Source of the DNA: Gammaproteobacteria bacterium | Lineage (GTDB): Bacteria > Pseudomonadota > Gammaproteobacteria > SZUA-229 | Direction: 5' to 3' | Length of the DNA stretch: 64,000 nt | Assembly: GCA_026195895.1 (NCBI GenBank) | Contig: JAPHRO010000033.1 | Coordinates: 1-64,000, forward strand | In this document: positions 18,801 through 26,775 of the stretch, piece by piece | How positions within the stretch are numbered: position 1 is the first letter of the stretch | Layout of the letters: each line of letters begins with the position of its first letter | The notes under the pieces: model-generated | What the model was told of the DNA's origin: nothing | What the model saw: only the letters and a program-made list of their open reading frames with translations | Databases searched by the model: none | Program-made: the position numbers and the translations under genes

Positions 18801-21687
18801 GCTGGAGAAATATGTAAAACTTTATCAGGAATTCGATGATTTAGTTATCCATGAAGACGGTGTTAAAGTTATTGATGATGTTAGTGCTAAAGTTTCATTA
18901 ATGTTAGAAGCGCTGGCAGATCCAGAAAAACGATTGCATAGCGATCAGGTGCTGTTAGATAGAATTAATTCTTTAAGCGCTAATTTACAAAAACAAGTAA
19001 ACGCTGCAGTAATAGAACCTGTCACACCACCATTGGAAGATCTTCAGAGCCAGGTTGAGCCAGAACAGGATCAAGTCCAGCTGAGCGATTCAGAATCTCT
19101 GGTGTCTTATAGTGATGTTGATGATGAGCTGGTAGATATATTTCTCGAAGAGGCGGAAGAATTACTGGATAGTTGTGAAAATAGTTTGCAACGATGGAGT
19201 AATAATAATGCCGACGTCGAAAGTGTAAATGATCTACAGCGACATTTGCATACTCTTAAGGGTGGCGCAAGAATGGCGGATCTTGCACCTATAGGTAATC
19301 TGACTCATGCTCTTGAGTCACTTATTATTTCAGCAAATGAAGGTCGAATTAGTTTCTCGCGAGACATGTCAAATGCGCTGCATGACTCGATGGATCGTTT
19401 GTCTGATATGTTGGCCAGGGTAAAAAGCAGGGATCCTATTTCGTCAGCAGAAGATTTGATAAATAATATTGAATTATTACGTCATGGCAAAGATATCAAT
19501 ACCAAGCCTGCGGCAGATGATGTTTCTGCGGGAGAAGACGAAGAACCCGAGCCGGAATCTTTTCCGGAAGAATCATTTGAAATCGAAGAAATAAATACAG
19601 GTAATGATCAGGACGAGGCATATTCCCTCGAGTTTGATGAGTCAATAATTGTTGATGACGCAAACGATGTAAGTGATTCGGTTGAGCTGGTCTTTGAGGG
19701 GGCTCCTGATGAAACGGATTTCAAAACAGAGATTGCTGCGCCATCAGATTTAGAAAAATCCATTCCAGAAAAACCCATTCCAGAAAAATCATCTTTCGTC
19801 CTGCCAAAAGAAGAAGCCGGTTCTACAGAAGAACCGGCTCAAAAAGGTGGTATAGCTCACGAGCAGGTTCGTGTTAGATCCGATCTATTGAATGAACTGG
19901 TAAATAGTGCGGGTGAGGTGAGCGTTTATCATGCCCGTATGGGGCAGCAAATGTCCGACTTTTCATTTAACCTGTCCGAAATGGACCAGACGGTTATTCG
20001 TTTGCGTGAACAGCTACGTAAACTTTCTATAGAAACTGAAGCGCAAATTCTGTCGCGTTATGAAAAAGAATCAGACCAGTATGATGAAGACTTTGATCCA
20101 TTGGAAATGGATAGATTTTCTACCATGCAACAAATCTCACGAAGTCTGCAGGAAACCGTAGCTGATATAGACAGTATTAAAAATATACTTGCTGAAGATG
20201 TTCGAGATGCTGAAACGCTGCTGCTGCAGGAGTCGCGTGTTAGTACAGAGCTGCAGGAAGGATTGATGCGAACACGCATGGTCCACTTTGGTGGTCTTGC
20301 ATCTCGTTTGCGTCGAATTGTTAGACAAACGGCACGTGAAATAAGCAAGGATGTAGAGCTGGAAATTACCGGTGAAACGTCGGAAGTGGATAGAACCGTT
20401 CTGGACAGGATCGTGGCGCCACTGGAACATATGCTGCGTAATGCCGTATCGCATGGTATTGAGTTACCAGAAGATCGTGTCGCTGCGGGCAAGTCTGAAA
20501 CGGGTAATATCAGTATAGGTGTAGATCGTGAAGGTGGTGACGTTGTTATCAAGGTTGTCGATGACGGTCGAGGAATTGATGTCAGCGCCGTTCGAAAACG
20601 CGCATCTGAGCAGGGTCTGCTAGAGCATGACAGTAACCTGAGCGACCATGATGTGTTGCAGTTTATTATGCAGCCTGGTTTTAGTACGGCAGAAAAAGTT
20701 ACCCAGATTTCAGGCCGCGGTGTCGGTATGGATGTGGTTGATAGTGAAATCAAGCAACTAGGTGGGGTACTGGAAATAGATACACTGCCAGGTAAGGGTA
20801 CAACTTTTACCATTCGCCTGCCGCTTACGTTAGCTATTAATCACGCGCTATTGGTTAATTCAGGCGAAGATATTTACGCGGTACCATTAAATAGCATTGA
20901 AGGTGTCGTTCGCTTATCAGGGCCAGAGTTACAGCAGTTTTATAATAGCGAGGACAATAGCTATGAGTTTGCCGGTACCCATTATGAATTAAAACATCTT
21001 GGTTATTTGCTGACTGGGCAGCAGCCAGATTATTCAAGAAGCGGTCAATTATTCCCGGTATTGCTGGCACACGTTGGCGATCAACGAGTGGCCCTGCATG
21101 TTGATGATTTATTAGGTCGTCGAGAAATAGTTGTTAAGCCAGTTGGTCCACAAATCAGCACAGTTCGCGGTATATCCGGTGCCACTATTCTGGGTGATGG
21201 GCGAGTCGTGCTTATTCTGGAAATGAATGCGCTGGTGCTGGGTGAATCACTCTTCCATGTGTCAGCAGAAGCAGCAGAACAACCAGCAATAGCGATCGAG
21301 GCAGCGCCGAAAGAAGAGCGTGAAACGGTTGTTATGGTTGTGGATGATTCGATTACCATTCGTAAGGTTACCGAGAGAATGCTGTCGCGTCACAACATAA
21401 AAGTTATTACAGCAAAAGATGGTGTTGATGCTGTCGCGCAGCTTCAGGAGCAGATACCGGATGTTATGTTACTTGATATCGAAATGCCGCGTATGGATGG
21501 ATATGAAGTTGCGACCCATGTGCGCAACGATGAGCGCCTGAAAAACTTGCCAATAATAATGATTACTTCCCGTAGTGGTGCCAAGCATCGTGAAAAAGCC
21601 ATGGAAATTGGTGTAAATAAATATTTAGGGAAGCCCTATCAGGAAGATGATTTAATGGAAAATATCAGAGAGTTAATCGATGTCTGA
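15895..21687 (+). CDS. chpA: Hybrid chemotaxis kinase ChpA (PilL), multi-Hpt
   Basis: A 1930-residue cytoplasmic hybrid kinase. Hpt-type histidines are visible at about residue 51 (LHMVQG, non-canonical), 669 (SFHTLKGSGR), 949 (LHTLFGSAR) and 1119 (LHTLKGGAR). They are joined by a long predicted helical region and very acidic Glu/Asp linkers. The kinase core follows: dimerisation (about 1320-1440), the ATPase with LEHMLRNAVSHGIEL, VVDDGRGID and SGRGVGMDVV (about 1500-1640), a CheW-like domain (about 1645-1790) and a receiver with phosphoacceptor Asp near 1861 (MLLDIEMPRMDG). It phosphorylates PilG/PilH to steer type IV pili. It is shorter than Pseudomonas ChpA because there are fewer Hpt modules. 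It overlaps the next gene by 8 nt. Confidence 0.95.
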   Translation: MKTEDTVEYNSLRWVKKELDLILNEAQSSLSVYIEDTDEVDRLRECIEHLHMVQGTLQMVELYGAAQLAEEMEQVATAVLNGALEKTDDAYDVLMRSMLQLPDYLESLQAGNKDVPMVLLPLLNDLRASRSANLLSENVLFFPDIEASDDQAESVEVAAGQLQALAKKLRPHYQIGLLGWFKGQKIRASLKRILAVLTELEKKSATNSISRLWSVSAALTEGLANEGIDSSVSIKMLLGQVDRAVKQLIDQGEESFAKNIPEELLKNLLYYIARVEKESPRVNKAKETYRLQELLPADSELEEARSGLGGLNTELLRTVSQGIREDLLEVKDVIEIFVHSESHNPERLSGLPELLNKIADTLAMLGLGGPRENVLEQCDKIKQLVDGSIEAVDDEVMNVASVLLNVESQLNNFIASRSGIVDDIEGQKRRVGDLGEMPEAEYLEVLSAVIREALQDFSDARQAILGYLENNTDKELLDIILKRLDEVSGAMFMLPIQKLEPQIAALHDYVAKVLRNAGQVPDQQTQDDMADVVTSVEYYLEAILEGRPDLELSLSTGEAAAQRLNKVSSKFEDVAEPLPSEEKLAEVKAEVVEEKKPAKEKAAEKTAATESTDVEQRYVILGDDADEEILEIFIEEALEELASLNEQIPVWANNHQDEEALTTIRRSFHTLKGSGRLIGAELIGEFSWGFENMLNRIIDKSRPLNQEVFDALDEALGVLPQLIEQLKGNREPIPNVYELIDRVESLGKWQKSDATTKGADLETDTKNESGSEQEELTESIELEITEPEPEIVQQDVQLIVEEKNPVDEIDAADDLPDLSEEISESDIDDEFDIDLTEDLEALQLAISPEDEDAGEEEILLEIEEEPVVEAEETEAFEIEEDASATQLDIEETEDFNAEDALEIHIDPVLFKIFKGESESHLQNIRDLLDKHYQGVEALSANQELIRALHTLFGSARTANVDEIAELCGALEKYVKLYQEFDDLVIHEDGVKVIDDVSAKVSLMLEALADPEKRLHSDQVLLDRINSLSANLQKQVNAAVIEPVTPPLEDLQSQVEPEQDQVQLSDSESLVSYSDVDDELVDIFLEEAEELLDSCENSLQRWSNNNADVESVNDLQRHLHTLKGGARMADLAPIGNLTHALESLIISANEGRISFSRDMSNALHDSMDRLSDMLARVKSRDPISSAEDLINNIELLRHGKDINTKPAADDVSAGEDEEPEPESFPEESFEIEEINTGNDQDEAYSLEFDESIIVDDANDVSDSVELVFEGAPDETDFKTEIAAPSDLEKSIPEKPIPEKSSFVLPKEEAGSTEEPAQKGGIAHEQVRVRSDLLNELVNSAGEVSVYHARMGQQMSDFSFNLSEMDQTVIRLREQLRKLSIETEAQILSRYEKESDQYDEDFDPLEMDRFSTMQQISRSLQETVADIDSIKNILAEDVRDAETLLLQESRVSTELQEGLMRTRMVHFGGLASRLRRIVRQTAREISKDVELEITGETSEVDRTVLDRIVAPLEHMLRNAVSHGIELPEDRVAAGKSETGNISIGVDREGGDVVIKVVDDGRGIDVSAVRKRASEQGLLEHDSNLSDHDVLQFIMQPGFSTAEKVTQISGRGVGMDVVDSEIKQLGGVLEIDTLPGKGTTFTIRLPLTLAINHALLVNSGEDIYAVPLNSIEGVVRLSGPELQQFYNSEDNSYEFAGTHYELKHLGYLLTGQQPDYSRSGQLFPVLLAHVGDQRVALHVDDLLGRREIVVKPVGPQISTVRGISGATILGDGRVVLILEMNALVLGESLFHVSAEAAEQPAIAIEAAPKEERETVVMVVDDSITIRKVTERMLSRHNIKVITAKDGVDAVAQLQEQIPDVMLLDIEMPRMDGYEVATHVRNDERLKNLPIIMITSRSGAKHREKAMEIGVNKYLGKPYQEDDLMENIRELIDV

Positions 21688-22141
21688 TACATCTGCGCAA
21701 ATTAAATGCGTTTTGCTAAACATTAATAATGATAAATTAGTGTTGCCCAATGCGGCAGTTGCTGAAATCGTGCCTATTCGTAATATTATCAACGTGGCGA
21801 ATAAACCGGGCTGGATGCTGGGATATCTGGACTGGCGAGGTAATTCAGTGCCACTGGTATCATTTGAAGCCATGGGCGGTGTTCGTATGCCCAGCCTTGC
21901 CAGCGGTGATGTTAAAGCAGTGGTTATCTATGCGATTGGTGAAGATAAAGATTTTCCGTTTATGTCATTTTTGATGCAGGGTGCGCCGCAGGTTGTAAAC
22001 ATATCGGCTACCGATGTGATCGCAGCAGGCGAAGCATCGCAAAATCCAGCAGTTGATCAGAAATTATTGATAAAAGATGAAGAAGTCAGCCTGGTGAATC
22101 TGGAAACACTTGAATCCATCATCAAGGAAGTAATGACCTAG
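21680..22141 (+). CDS. CheW-like adaptor, ChpC-type
   Basis: A 153-residue CheW-domain protein (KCVLLNINNDKLVLPNAAVAEIVPI, PGWMLGYLDWRGNSVPLVSFE) at the end of the Pil-Chp operon. In Pseudomonas the second CheW-like protein of this locus is ChpC, which couples additional receptors to ChpA. Here it follows chpA directly with an 8-nt overlap, with no chpB methylesterase gene between them. The gene is convergent with rsmE, 7 nt apart. Confidence 0.85.
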   Translation: MSDTSAQIKCVLLNINNDKLVLPNAAVAEIVPIRNIINVANKPGWMLGYLDWRGNSVPLVSFEAMGGVRMPSLASGDVKAVVIYAIGEDKDFPFMSFLMQGAPQVVNISATDVIAAGEASQNPAVDQKLLIKDEEVSLVNLETLESIIKEVMT

Positions 22142-22148
22142 GCCATTT

Positions 22149-22880
22149 TCATGGCTTAAAATCTCCCCATATTGTTTGTATCACAGTAATACCAGCGATG
22201 GCCGCAGTTTCTGTTCTTAATATTCTTGGTCCAAGTCGGATGCCTTTAAATCCTGTTGCTCGAGCATAATTTATTTCATCGTCAGATAAACCGCCTTCTG
22301 GTCCTATGAGTAAGTTAACAGATTGAGATTCGGGTTTTAGTGAATGTATGTTTGTCTGTCCTTCGGGATCAAGCGTCAATTTGAGTCCGTCAAGATTGAG
22401 CTGGTTCAATTCTGAAAGTTTAATTGAGGGTAATAGTTCTGGAACAATATTGCGTCCGGATTGTTCACAGGCATTTATGATAATACCTTGCCAGTGGCGC
22501 ATTTTTTTTCCCTGGCGCTCACCTTTTAAATTGACAACGGTACGCTGACAAACAACAGGCAGAATTTTTTGTGCGCCCAGTTCGACCGCTTTCTGGATGC
22601 TAATATCCATGCGCTCACCTCTGGAAACTCCTTGTAATAAAGTGATGTGTAAATCTGATTCGGTATTGATGTTATGGAAGTCGCCAATATGTGCCAGAAT
22701 TTTTTTGCCGCTATATTTCAGTCGAGCAGAATATTCTCCACCTCTGCCATTAAACAGGTTTATTTGATCTTCATGTTTAAGGCGTAAAACGTTTTTCAGA
22801 TGATGAGTGGCTTCCTTGCCGAGTTCAACCAGGCTGTCTGTTTGCAGATCTATATCCTGATATATGCGAACAGTTCTCAT
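22149..22880 (-). CDS. rsmE: 16S rRNA m3U1498 methyltransferase
   Basis: A 243-residue SPOUT methyltransferase that methylates U1498 of 16S rRNA. It shows the N-terminal PUA-like part (HHLKNVLRLKHEDQINLFNGRGGEY), QKAVELGAQKILPVVCQRTVV and the knotted SAM-binding C-terminus LLIGPEGGLSDDEINYA...RLGPRILRTETA. The track's start at 23006 would overlap metF by over 120 nt; ATG 22880 (MRTVRIYQDI) is the family start and lies 4 nt after the metF stop. It is therefore the last gene of the metF transcript. Confidence 0.95.
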   Translation of the reverse strand: MRTVRIYQDIDLQTDSLVELGKEATHHLKNVLRLKHEDQINLFNGRGGEYSARLKYSGKKILAHIGDFHNINTESDLHITLLQGVSRGERMDISIQKAVELGAQKILPVVCQRTVVNLKGERQGKKMRHWQGIIINACEQSGRNIVPELLPSIKLSELNQLNLDGLKLTLDPEGQTNIHSLKPESQSVNLLIGPEGGLSDDEINYARATGFKGIRLGPRILRTETAAIAGITVIQTIWGDFKP

Positions 22881-22884
22881 GGCT

Positions 22885-23736
22885 TTATAAGGAAAGATTA
22901 TTCCAGATGCGCAATGTCGCTTCGGATTGATTGAGTGTGTAGAAGTGTAATCCAGGCGCACCTGCATCCAGTAAGCGTTGACACATGTCAGTAACGACAT
23001 CGGCACCCAGATCTTTTATGGCATCTATGTCATCACCCAGCCCCAGCAGGCGTTTGCGCAACCATTGTGGTATTTCTGCACCACAGGCACTCGAAAAACG
23101 TGCCAGACTGCTGTAATTAGTAATGGGCATGATGCCCGGCATAATGGGGATGTCGATGCCCATTTTTTCGCAGCTTTCCACAAATCGAACATAGGCATCA
23201 ATGTTATAGAAATATTGAGTAATCGCAGTGTTGGCGCCCGCTTCAACTTTACGTTTGAAGTTTTTTAAATCCTGTTCCGCAGTTTCGGCCTGCGGGTGAA
23301 ATTCAGGGTAGGCGGCCACTTCTAAATGAAAATGATCACCATGCTCCTGGCGAATAAAGCTCACCAGTTCATTGGCATAATTAAAATCTCCCGGCGAAAC
23401 CATGCCCGAAGGGATGTCACCGCGCAAGGCGACAATATGTTTTATTCCCTGGGATTTGTAATTATCAAGAATATCTGCAAGCTGCTGTTTGGTTGAGCCG
23501 ATACAGGATAAATGCGGGGCAACGCTCACACCTGAACTTTGATTAATTTGTGTGACCGCATCAAAGGTTCGATCTCGAGTTGAGCCACCGGCACCAAAGG
23601 TAACGGAGAAATATTCCGGGTTAATTGCGTCTTTCAGTGTGTTGCTGGTGGCAACAAGTTTTTCCATGCCCTGATCAGTTTTGGGCGGAAAAAATTCGCA
23701 ACTGAAACTGCGCTCGAATTTTTTTTGAGATTCCAT
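22885..23736 (-). CDS. metF: 5,10-methylenetetrahydrofolate reductase
   Basis: A 283-residue FAD-dependent TIM-barrel enzyme that makes 5-methyl-THF for methionine synthesis. Family motifs are SCEFFPPKTDQGMEKL, FSVTFGAGGSTRDRTFD, HLSCIGST, IVALRGDIP, TQYFYN and PIMPGIMPITNY. It lies after ahcY on the same strand with an 81-nt gap that contains a strong hairpin and a TATACT motif, so it may be transcribed separately from ahcY. With metK and ahcY it completes part of the activated methyl cycle. Confidence 0.96.
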   Translation of the reverse strand: MESQKKFERSFSCEFFPPKTDQGMEKLVATSNTLKDAINPEYFSVTFGAGGSTRDRTFDAVTQINQSSGVSVAPHLSCIGSTKQQLADILDNYKSQGIKHIVALRGDIPSGMVSPGDFNYANELVSFIRQEHGDHFHLEVAAYPEFHPQAETAEQDLKNFKRKVEAGANTAITQYFYNIDAYVRFVESCEKMGIDIPIMPGIMPITNYSSLARFSSACGAEIPQWLRKRLLGLGDDIDAIKDLGADVVTDMCQRLLDAGAPGLHFYTLNQSEATLRIWNNLSL

Positions 23737-23767
23737 GGCACTAGTCTTTTAAATAGTTGGAGTATAG

Positions 23768-23792
23768 CAGGGCACTGACTTGCAGTGCCCTG
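23768..23792 (-). terminator. Perfect 10-bp-stem hairpin between ahcY and metF
   Basis: CAGGGCACTG-CAAGT-CAGTGCCCTG on the minus strand forms a perfect 10-bp stem with a 5-nt loop, 26-50 nt after the ahcY stop and about 32 nt before the metF ATG. No U-tract follows (CTATACTCC), so it may be a weak or Rho-assisted terminator, an mRNA-stabilising hairpin, or an operator overlapping a metF promoter (TATACT at 23761-23766). Confidence 0.45.
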
Positions 23793-23817
23793 TCACAACT
23801 GGCCAATCAGTTGGCTA

Positions 23818-25227
23818 TTAGTAGCGGTAATGATCCGGCTTGTACGGGCCATCAACAGGGACATTAATATAATCAGCCTGCTCCTGGCTCAGTATCGTCA
23901 GGTCCGCACCAATTTTATCCAGATGCAGACGTGCTACTTTTTCATCCAGATGTTTTGGCAGAATATAAACTTTATTTTCATAGTCATCAGGATTATTAAA
24001 GAACTCGATTTGTGCCATGACCTGGTTAGTGAAAGACGCAGACATAACAAAACTTGGATGACCGGTGGCGCAACCCAGATTAACCAGGCGACCTTTAGCC
24101 AGAATGATAATGCGTTTGCCGTCAGGGAAAATCACGTGATCAACCTGTGGTTTGATTTCTTCCCACTCATATTTTTCCAGTGAGGCAATATCAATTTCTG
24201 AATCGAAGTGACCAATGTTACAAACAATCGCTTCGTTTTTCATGGCAGCCATGTGATCGTGGTTGATTACACTTACGTTACCGGTAGTGGTAACAAAAAT
24301 ATCACCCATGCTGGCAGCATCATTCATATCAACGACTCGATAACCTTCCATCGCTGCCTGCAGTGCACAGATAGGATCAATCTCGGTGACCAGTACAGTC
24401 GCGCCCATGCCACGGAATGCCTGCGCACAGCCTTTGCCAACATCACCGTAGCCCAGTACAACACAGATTTTACCGGCGATCATGACATCTGTTGCGCGCT
24501 TGATACCATCCAGTAATGATTCACGACAGCCGTACAGGTTATCGAATTTGGATTTGGTGACCGAGTCATTTACGTTCATGGCAGGGAACATCAGTTCACC
24601 GGCTTCCATCATCTGGTATAAGCGATGCACACCAGTTGTGGTTTCTTCAGTAACACCTTTAACGTCGTTGACGATTTTGGTCCACTTGTCAGAGCCGGGA
24701 GTGATAGTACGTTTGAGTACATCGATAATGGCTTTCCATTCTTCGTTATCGTTGTCTCTGGCATCGGGAACAGCTCCGGCTTTTTCGTATTCCGCACCTT
24801 TGTGAACCAGTAATGTGGCATCGCCGCCATCATCCAGAATCATGTTGGGTGTGCCGCCGTCAGGCCAGGTCAGTGCCTGTTCAGTACACCACCAGTATTC
24901 GTCGATGGTTTCACCCTTCCAGGCAAATACAGGAATGCCCTGATCAGCAATGGCTGCGGCGGCCTGATCCTGGGTCGAAAAAATGTTGCAGGAGGCCCAA
25001 CGGACTTCGGCACCCAGGGCGACCAGGGTTTCGATCAGTACCGCAGTCTGGATAGTCATGTGCAGGCTGCCAGTAATACGAGCGCCTTTTAGCGGTTTTT
25101 CATTGCCGTATTCCTCACGCAATGCCATCAGTCCTGGCATTTCGGTTTCGGCAATTTTGATTTCCTTGTGACCCCAGTCAGCAAGGGATATATCGGCAAC
25201 TTTAAAATCAGTGAACTCAGCACTCAT
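23818..25227 (-). CDS. ahcY: S-adenosylhomocysteine hydrolase
   Basis: A 469-residue cytoplasmic NAD-dependent enzyme that splits SAH into adenosine and homocysteine, relieving product inhibition of methyltransferases. It shows [40 protein letters not shown], the NAD loop [18 protein letters not shown] and the C-terminal KPDHYRY. The length includes the roughly 40-residue insertion typical of proteobacterial enzymes. AGGAG lies 8 nt before the ATG. An SAH-riboswitch-like aptamer is 39 nt upstream, and metK is the upstream neighbour. Confidence 0.97.
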   Translation of the reverse strand: MSAEFTDFKVADISLADWGHKEIKIAETEMPGLMALREEYGNEKPLKGARITGSLHMTIQTAVLIETLVALGAEVRWASCNIFSTQDQAAAAIADQGIPVFAWKGETIDEYWWCTEQALTWPDGGTPNMILDDGGDATLLVHKGAEYEKAGAVPDARDNDNEEWKAIIDVLKRTITPGSDKWTKIVNDVKGVTEETTTGVHRLYQMMEAGELMFPAMNVNDSVTKSKFDNLYGCRESLLDGIKRATDVMIAGKICVVLGYGDVGKGCAQAFRGMGATVLVTEIDPICALQAAMEGYRVVDMNDAASMGDIFVTTTGNVSVINHDHMAAMKNEAIVCNIGHFDSEIDIASLEKYEWEEIKPQVDHVIFPDGKRIIILAKGRLVNLGCATGHPSFVMSASFTNQVMAQIEFFNNPDDYENKVYILPKHLDEKVARLHLDKIGADLTILSQEQADYINVPVDGPYKPDHYRY

Positions 25228-25266
25228 CGTTCATCTCCTGTATCTTTAGTATGGAAATTAATAAAT

Positions 25267-25322
25267 GAGCGCCGTTTTGGATTCTGAGCCTGACAGGATA
25301 GACCTGTTGCAGCGCTCCTCAG
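25267..25322 (-). promoter_or_regulatory. SAH riboswitch aptamer upstream of ahcY
   Basis: On the minus strand the 56 nt reads CTGAGGAGCGCTGCAACAGG...TGTCAGGCTCAG...AACGGCGCTC. These are the conserved blocks of the S-adenosylhomocysteine riboswitch: GAGGAGCGCUGC, CAGGCUC and GGCGCUC. CUGAG can pair with CUCAG, and GAGCGC with GCGCUC. It lies between the metK stop and the ahcY start, with the ahcY Shine-Dalgarno only about 28 nt after it. SAH riboswitches normally turn ahcY expression on when SAH builds up. With so short a platform, control at the ribosome binding site is likely (inferred). Confidence 0.88.
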
Positions 25323-25349
25323 AAATTATGGGTGATTTACACCGGGGGA

Positions 25350-26510
25350 TTAGAGTCCAGCCGCATCTTTCAATGCTGCGGCTTTATCTGTTTTTTCCCA
25401 GGTGAAATCAGCTTCTTCACGGCCGAAGTGACCATAGGCTGCCGTGTTACGATAAATTGGTCGCAACAGGTCCAGCATCTGGGTCAGGCCTTTGGGTTTA
25501 AGGTCGAAGTGTTCACGCACCAGTTCAACTATGCGTGCATCATCAATTTTGCCGGTACCAAAGGTTTCCACCGAAATTGAAGTGGGTTCAGCGACACCAA
25601 TGGCGTAGGACACCTGGATTTCACATTTGTCGGCCAGGCCTGCAGCAACAATGTTCTTGGCCACATAACGACCGGCATAAGCGGCGGAACGATCTACTTT
25701 GGAAGGGTCTTTGCCGGAGAACGCACCACCACCATGACGGGCCATGCCGCCATAGGTATCAACAATGATTTTTCGGCCAGTCAGACCGCAGTCACCGACC
25801 GGGCCACCAATAACAAAGTTGCCGGTAGGGTTAATAAAGTATTTGGTGTCTTTGCTAATCCATTCTTTGGGCAGTACCGGCGTGATGATTTCATCCATTA
25901 CCGCCTCGCGCAACGCTTCCAGCGAAATATCAGGATTATGCTGGGTAGATAGTACCACGGCATCAATAGCCGTAGGCTGGCCATCTTCATAACGGAAAGT
26001 GACCTGGCTTTTCGCATCGGGACGTAACCAGGGCAGCGTACCGTTCTTGCGGACTTCTGCCTGGCGTTTAACCAGTTTATGCGCATAAGTAATGGGTGCC
26101 GGCATCAGTACATCGGTTTCGTTGCTGGCATAGCCAAACATCAGGCCCTGGTCGCCCGCGCCCTGTTCATGGTCTGAGGATTCGTCGACGCCCATGGCAA
26201 TATCTGCAGACTGCTTGTCGATGGAGGTAATAACCGCACAGGATTCCCAGTCGAAGCCCATTTCAGAGCTGTTGTAGCCAATTTCTTTAACGGTTTTACG
26301 TACGATCTCCTGCATATCCACCCAGGCAGATGTAGTGATTTCGCCGGAGAGGATAACCATGCCCGTGTTAACCAGTGTTTCACAGGCAACGCGTGCTTTA
26401 TTGTCCTGTTCGAAAATGGCGTCCAGGATGGCATCGGAAATCTGGTCCGCGACTTTATCTGGATGACCTTCAGAAACCGATTCAGATGTAAATAAATGGC
26501 TATTTGACAT
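25350..26510 (-). CDS. metK: S-adenosylmethionine synthetase
   Basis: A 386-residue enzyme that makes SAM from methionine and ATP. Motifs: [34 protein letters not shown] (the GAGDQG loop) and [19 protein letters not shown]. The track's start at 26549 adds 13 residues; ATG 26510 ([12 protein letters not shown]) matches the family and has GAGGAAA upstream. The 5' leader of about 220 nt carries an SAH-riboswitch-like aptamer, an unusual pairing. ahcY follows 122 nt downstream with its own aptamer. Confidence 0.97.
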   Translation of the reverse strand: MSNSHLFTSESVSEGHPDKVADQISDAILDAIFEQDNKARVACETLVNTGMVILSGEITTSAWVDMQEIVRKTVKEIGYNSSEMGFDWESCAVITSIDKQSADIAMGVDESSDHEQGAGDQGLMFGYASNETDVLMPAPITYAHKLVKRQAEVRKNGTLPWLRPDAKSQVTFRYEDGQPTAIDAVVLSTQHNPDISLEALREAVMDEIITPVLPKEWISKDTKYFINPTGNFVIGGPVGDCGLTGRKIIVDTYGGMARHGGGAFSGKDPSKVDRSAAYAGRYVAKNIVAAGLADKCEIQVSYAIGVAEPTSISVETFGTGKIDDARIVELVREHFDLKPKGLTQMLDLLRPIYRNTAAYGHFGREEADFTWEKTDKAAALKDAAGL

Positions 26511-26663
26511 GGTATAAATTTCCTCGTTGCTATCGTTAACGATTAGCAAATACGCTGTGTATTAAATGTATCAGGATGAGGAGGATCGCTGTTCATGGCA
26601 GTTGGTATGCCAGAAGATTTCAGATCTACGCTCATTCTTTAGCTTTGCTAGAGACTAATAAAT

Positions 26664-26725
26664 GAGCGCCGTTCGTATATAGATGCACCGAGCCTGACAG
26701 AGAAATCTGCTGCAGCGCCCCTCAG
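26664..26725 (-). promoter_or_regulatory. SAH riboswitch aptamer in the metK leader
   Basis: On the minus strand the 62 nt reads CTGAGGGGCGCTGCAGCAGA...CTGTCAGGCTCGG...GAACGGCGCTC. It has the same conserved blocks, in the same order, as the copy before ahcY and as the known SAH riboswitch family. It begins just after a TATAAT box and ends about 150 nt before the metK ATG. The 14-nt string GCGCTCATTTATTA at its 3' edge is shared exactly with the ahcY copy, so the two probably arose by duplication. Confidence 0.85.
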
Positions 26726-26736
26726 TGCGGAGGAAG

Positions 26737-26742
26737 ATTATA
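26737..26742 (-). promoter_or_regulatory. Candidate -10 box for metK leader
   Basis: TATAAT on the minus strand, with the riboswitch-like aptamer starting 12 nt downstream. Transcription would thus begin almost exactly at the aptamer. No good -35 hexamer is seen at 16-18 nt. Confidence 0.45.
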
Positions 26743-26775
26743 GACGAAATGTTTTGAAATGGCTAATAGCCTGAT

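Noticed and set aside
20058-20813. 251-residue minus-strand ORF
   Set aside because: Antisense shadow of the chpA kinase core; Ser/Arg-rich composition with no recognisable domain.
22141-22160. GCCAT-TTTC-ATGGC as a bidirectional terminator between chpC and rsmE
   Set aside because: Only 5 bp of stem and no clear T-tract on either strand.
26543-26596. 17-codon ORF in the metK leader (possible leader peptide)
   Set aside because: It has an ATG and stop but no Shine-Dalgarno and no run of Met codons, so attenuation by translation is not supported; the SAH aptamer explains regulation better.
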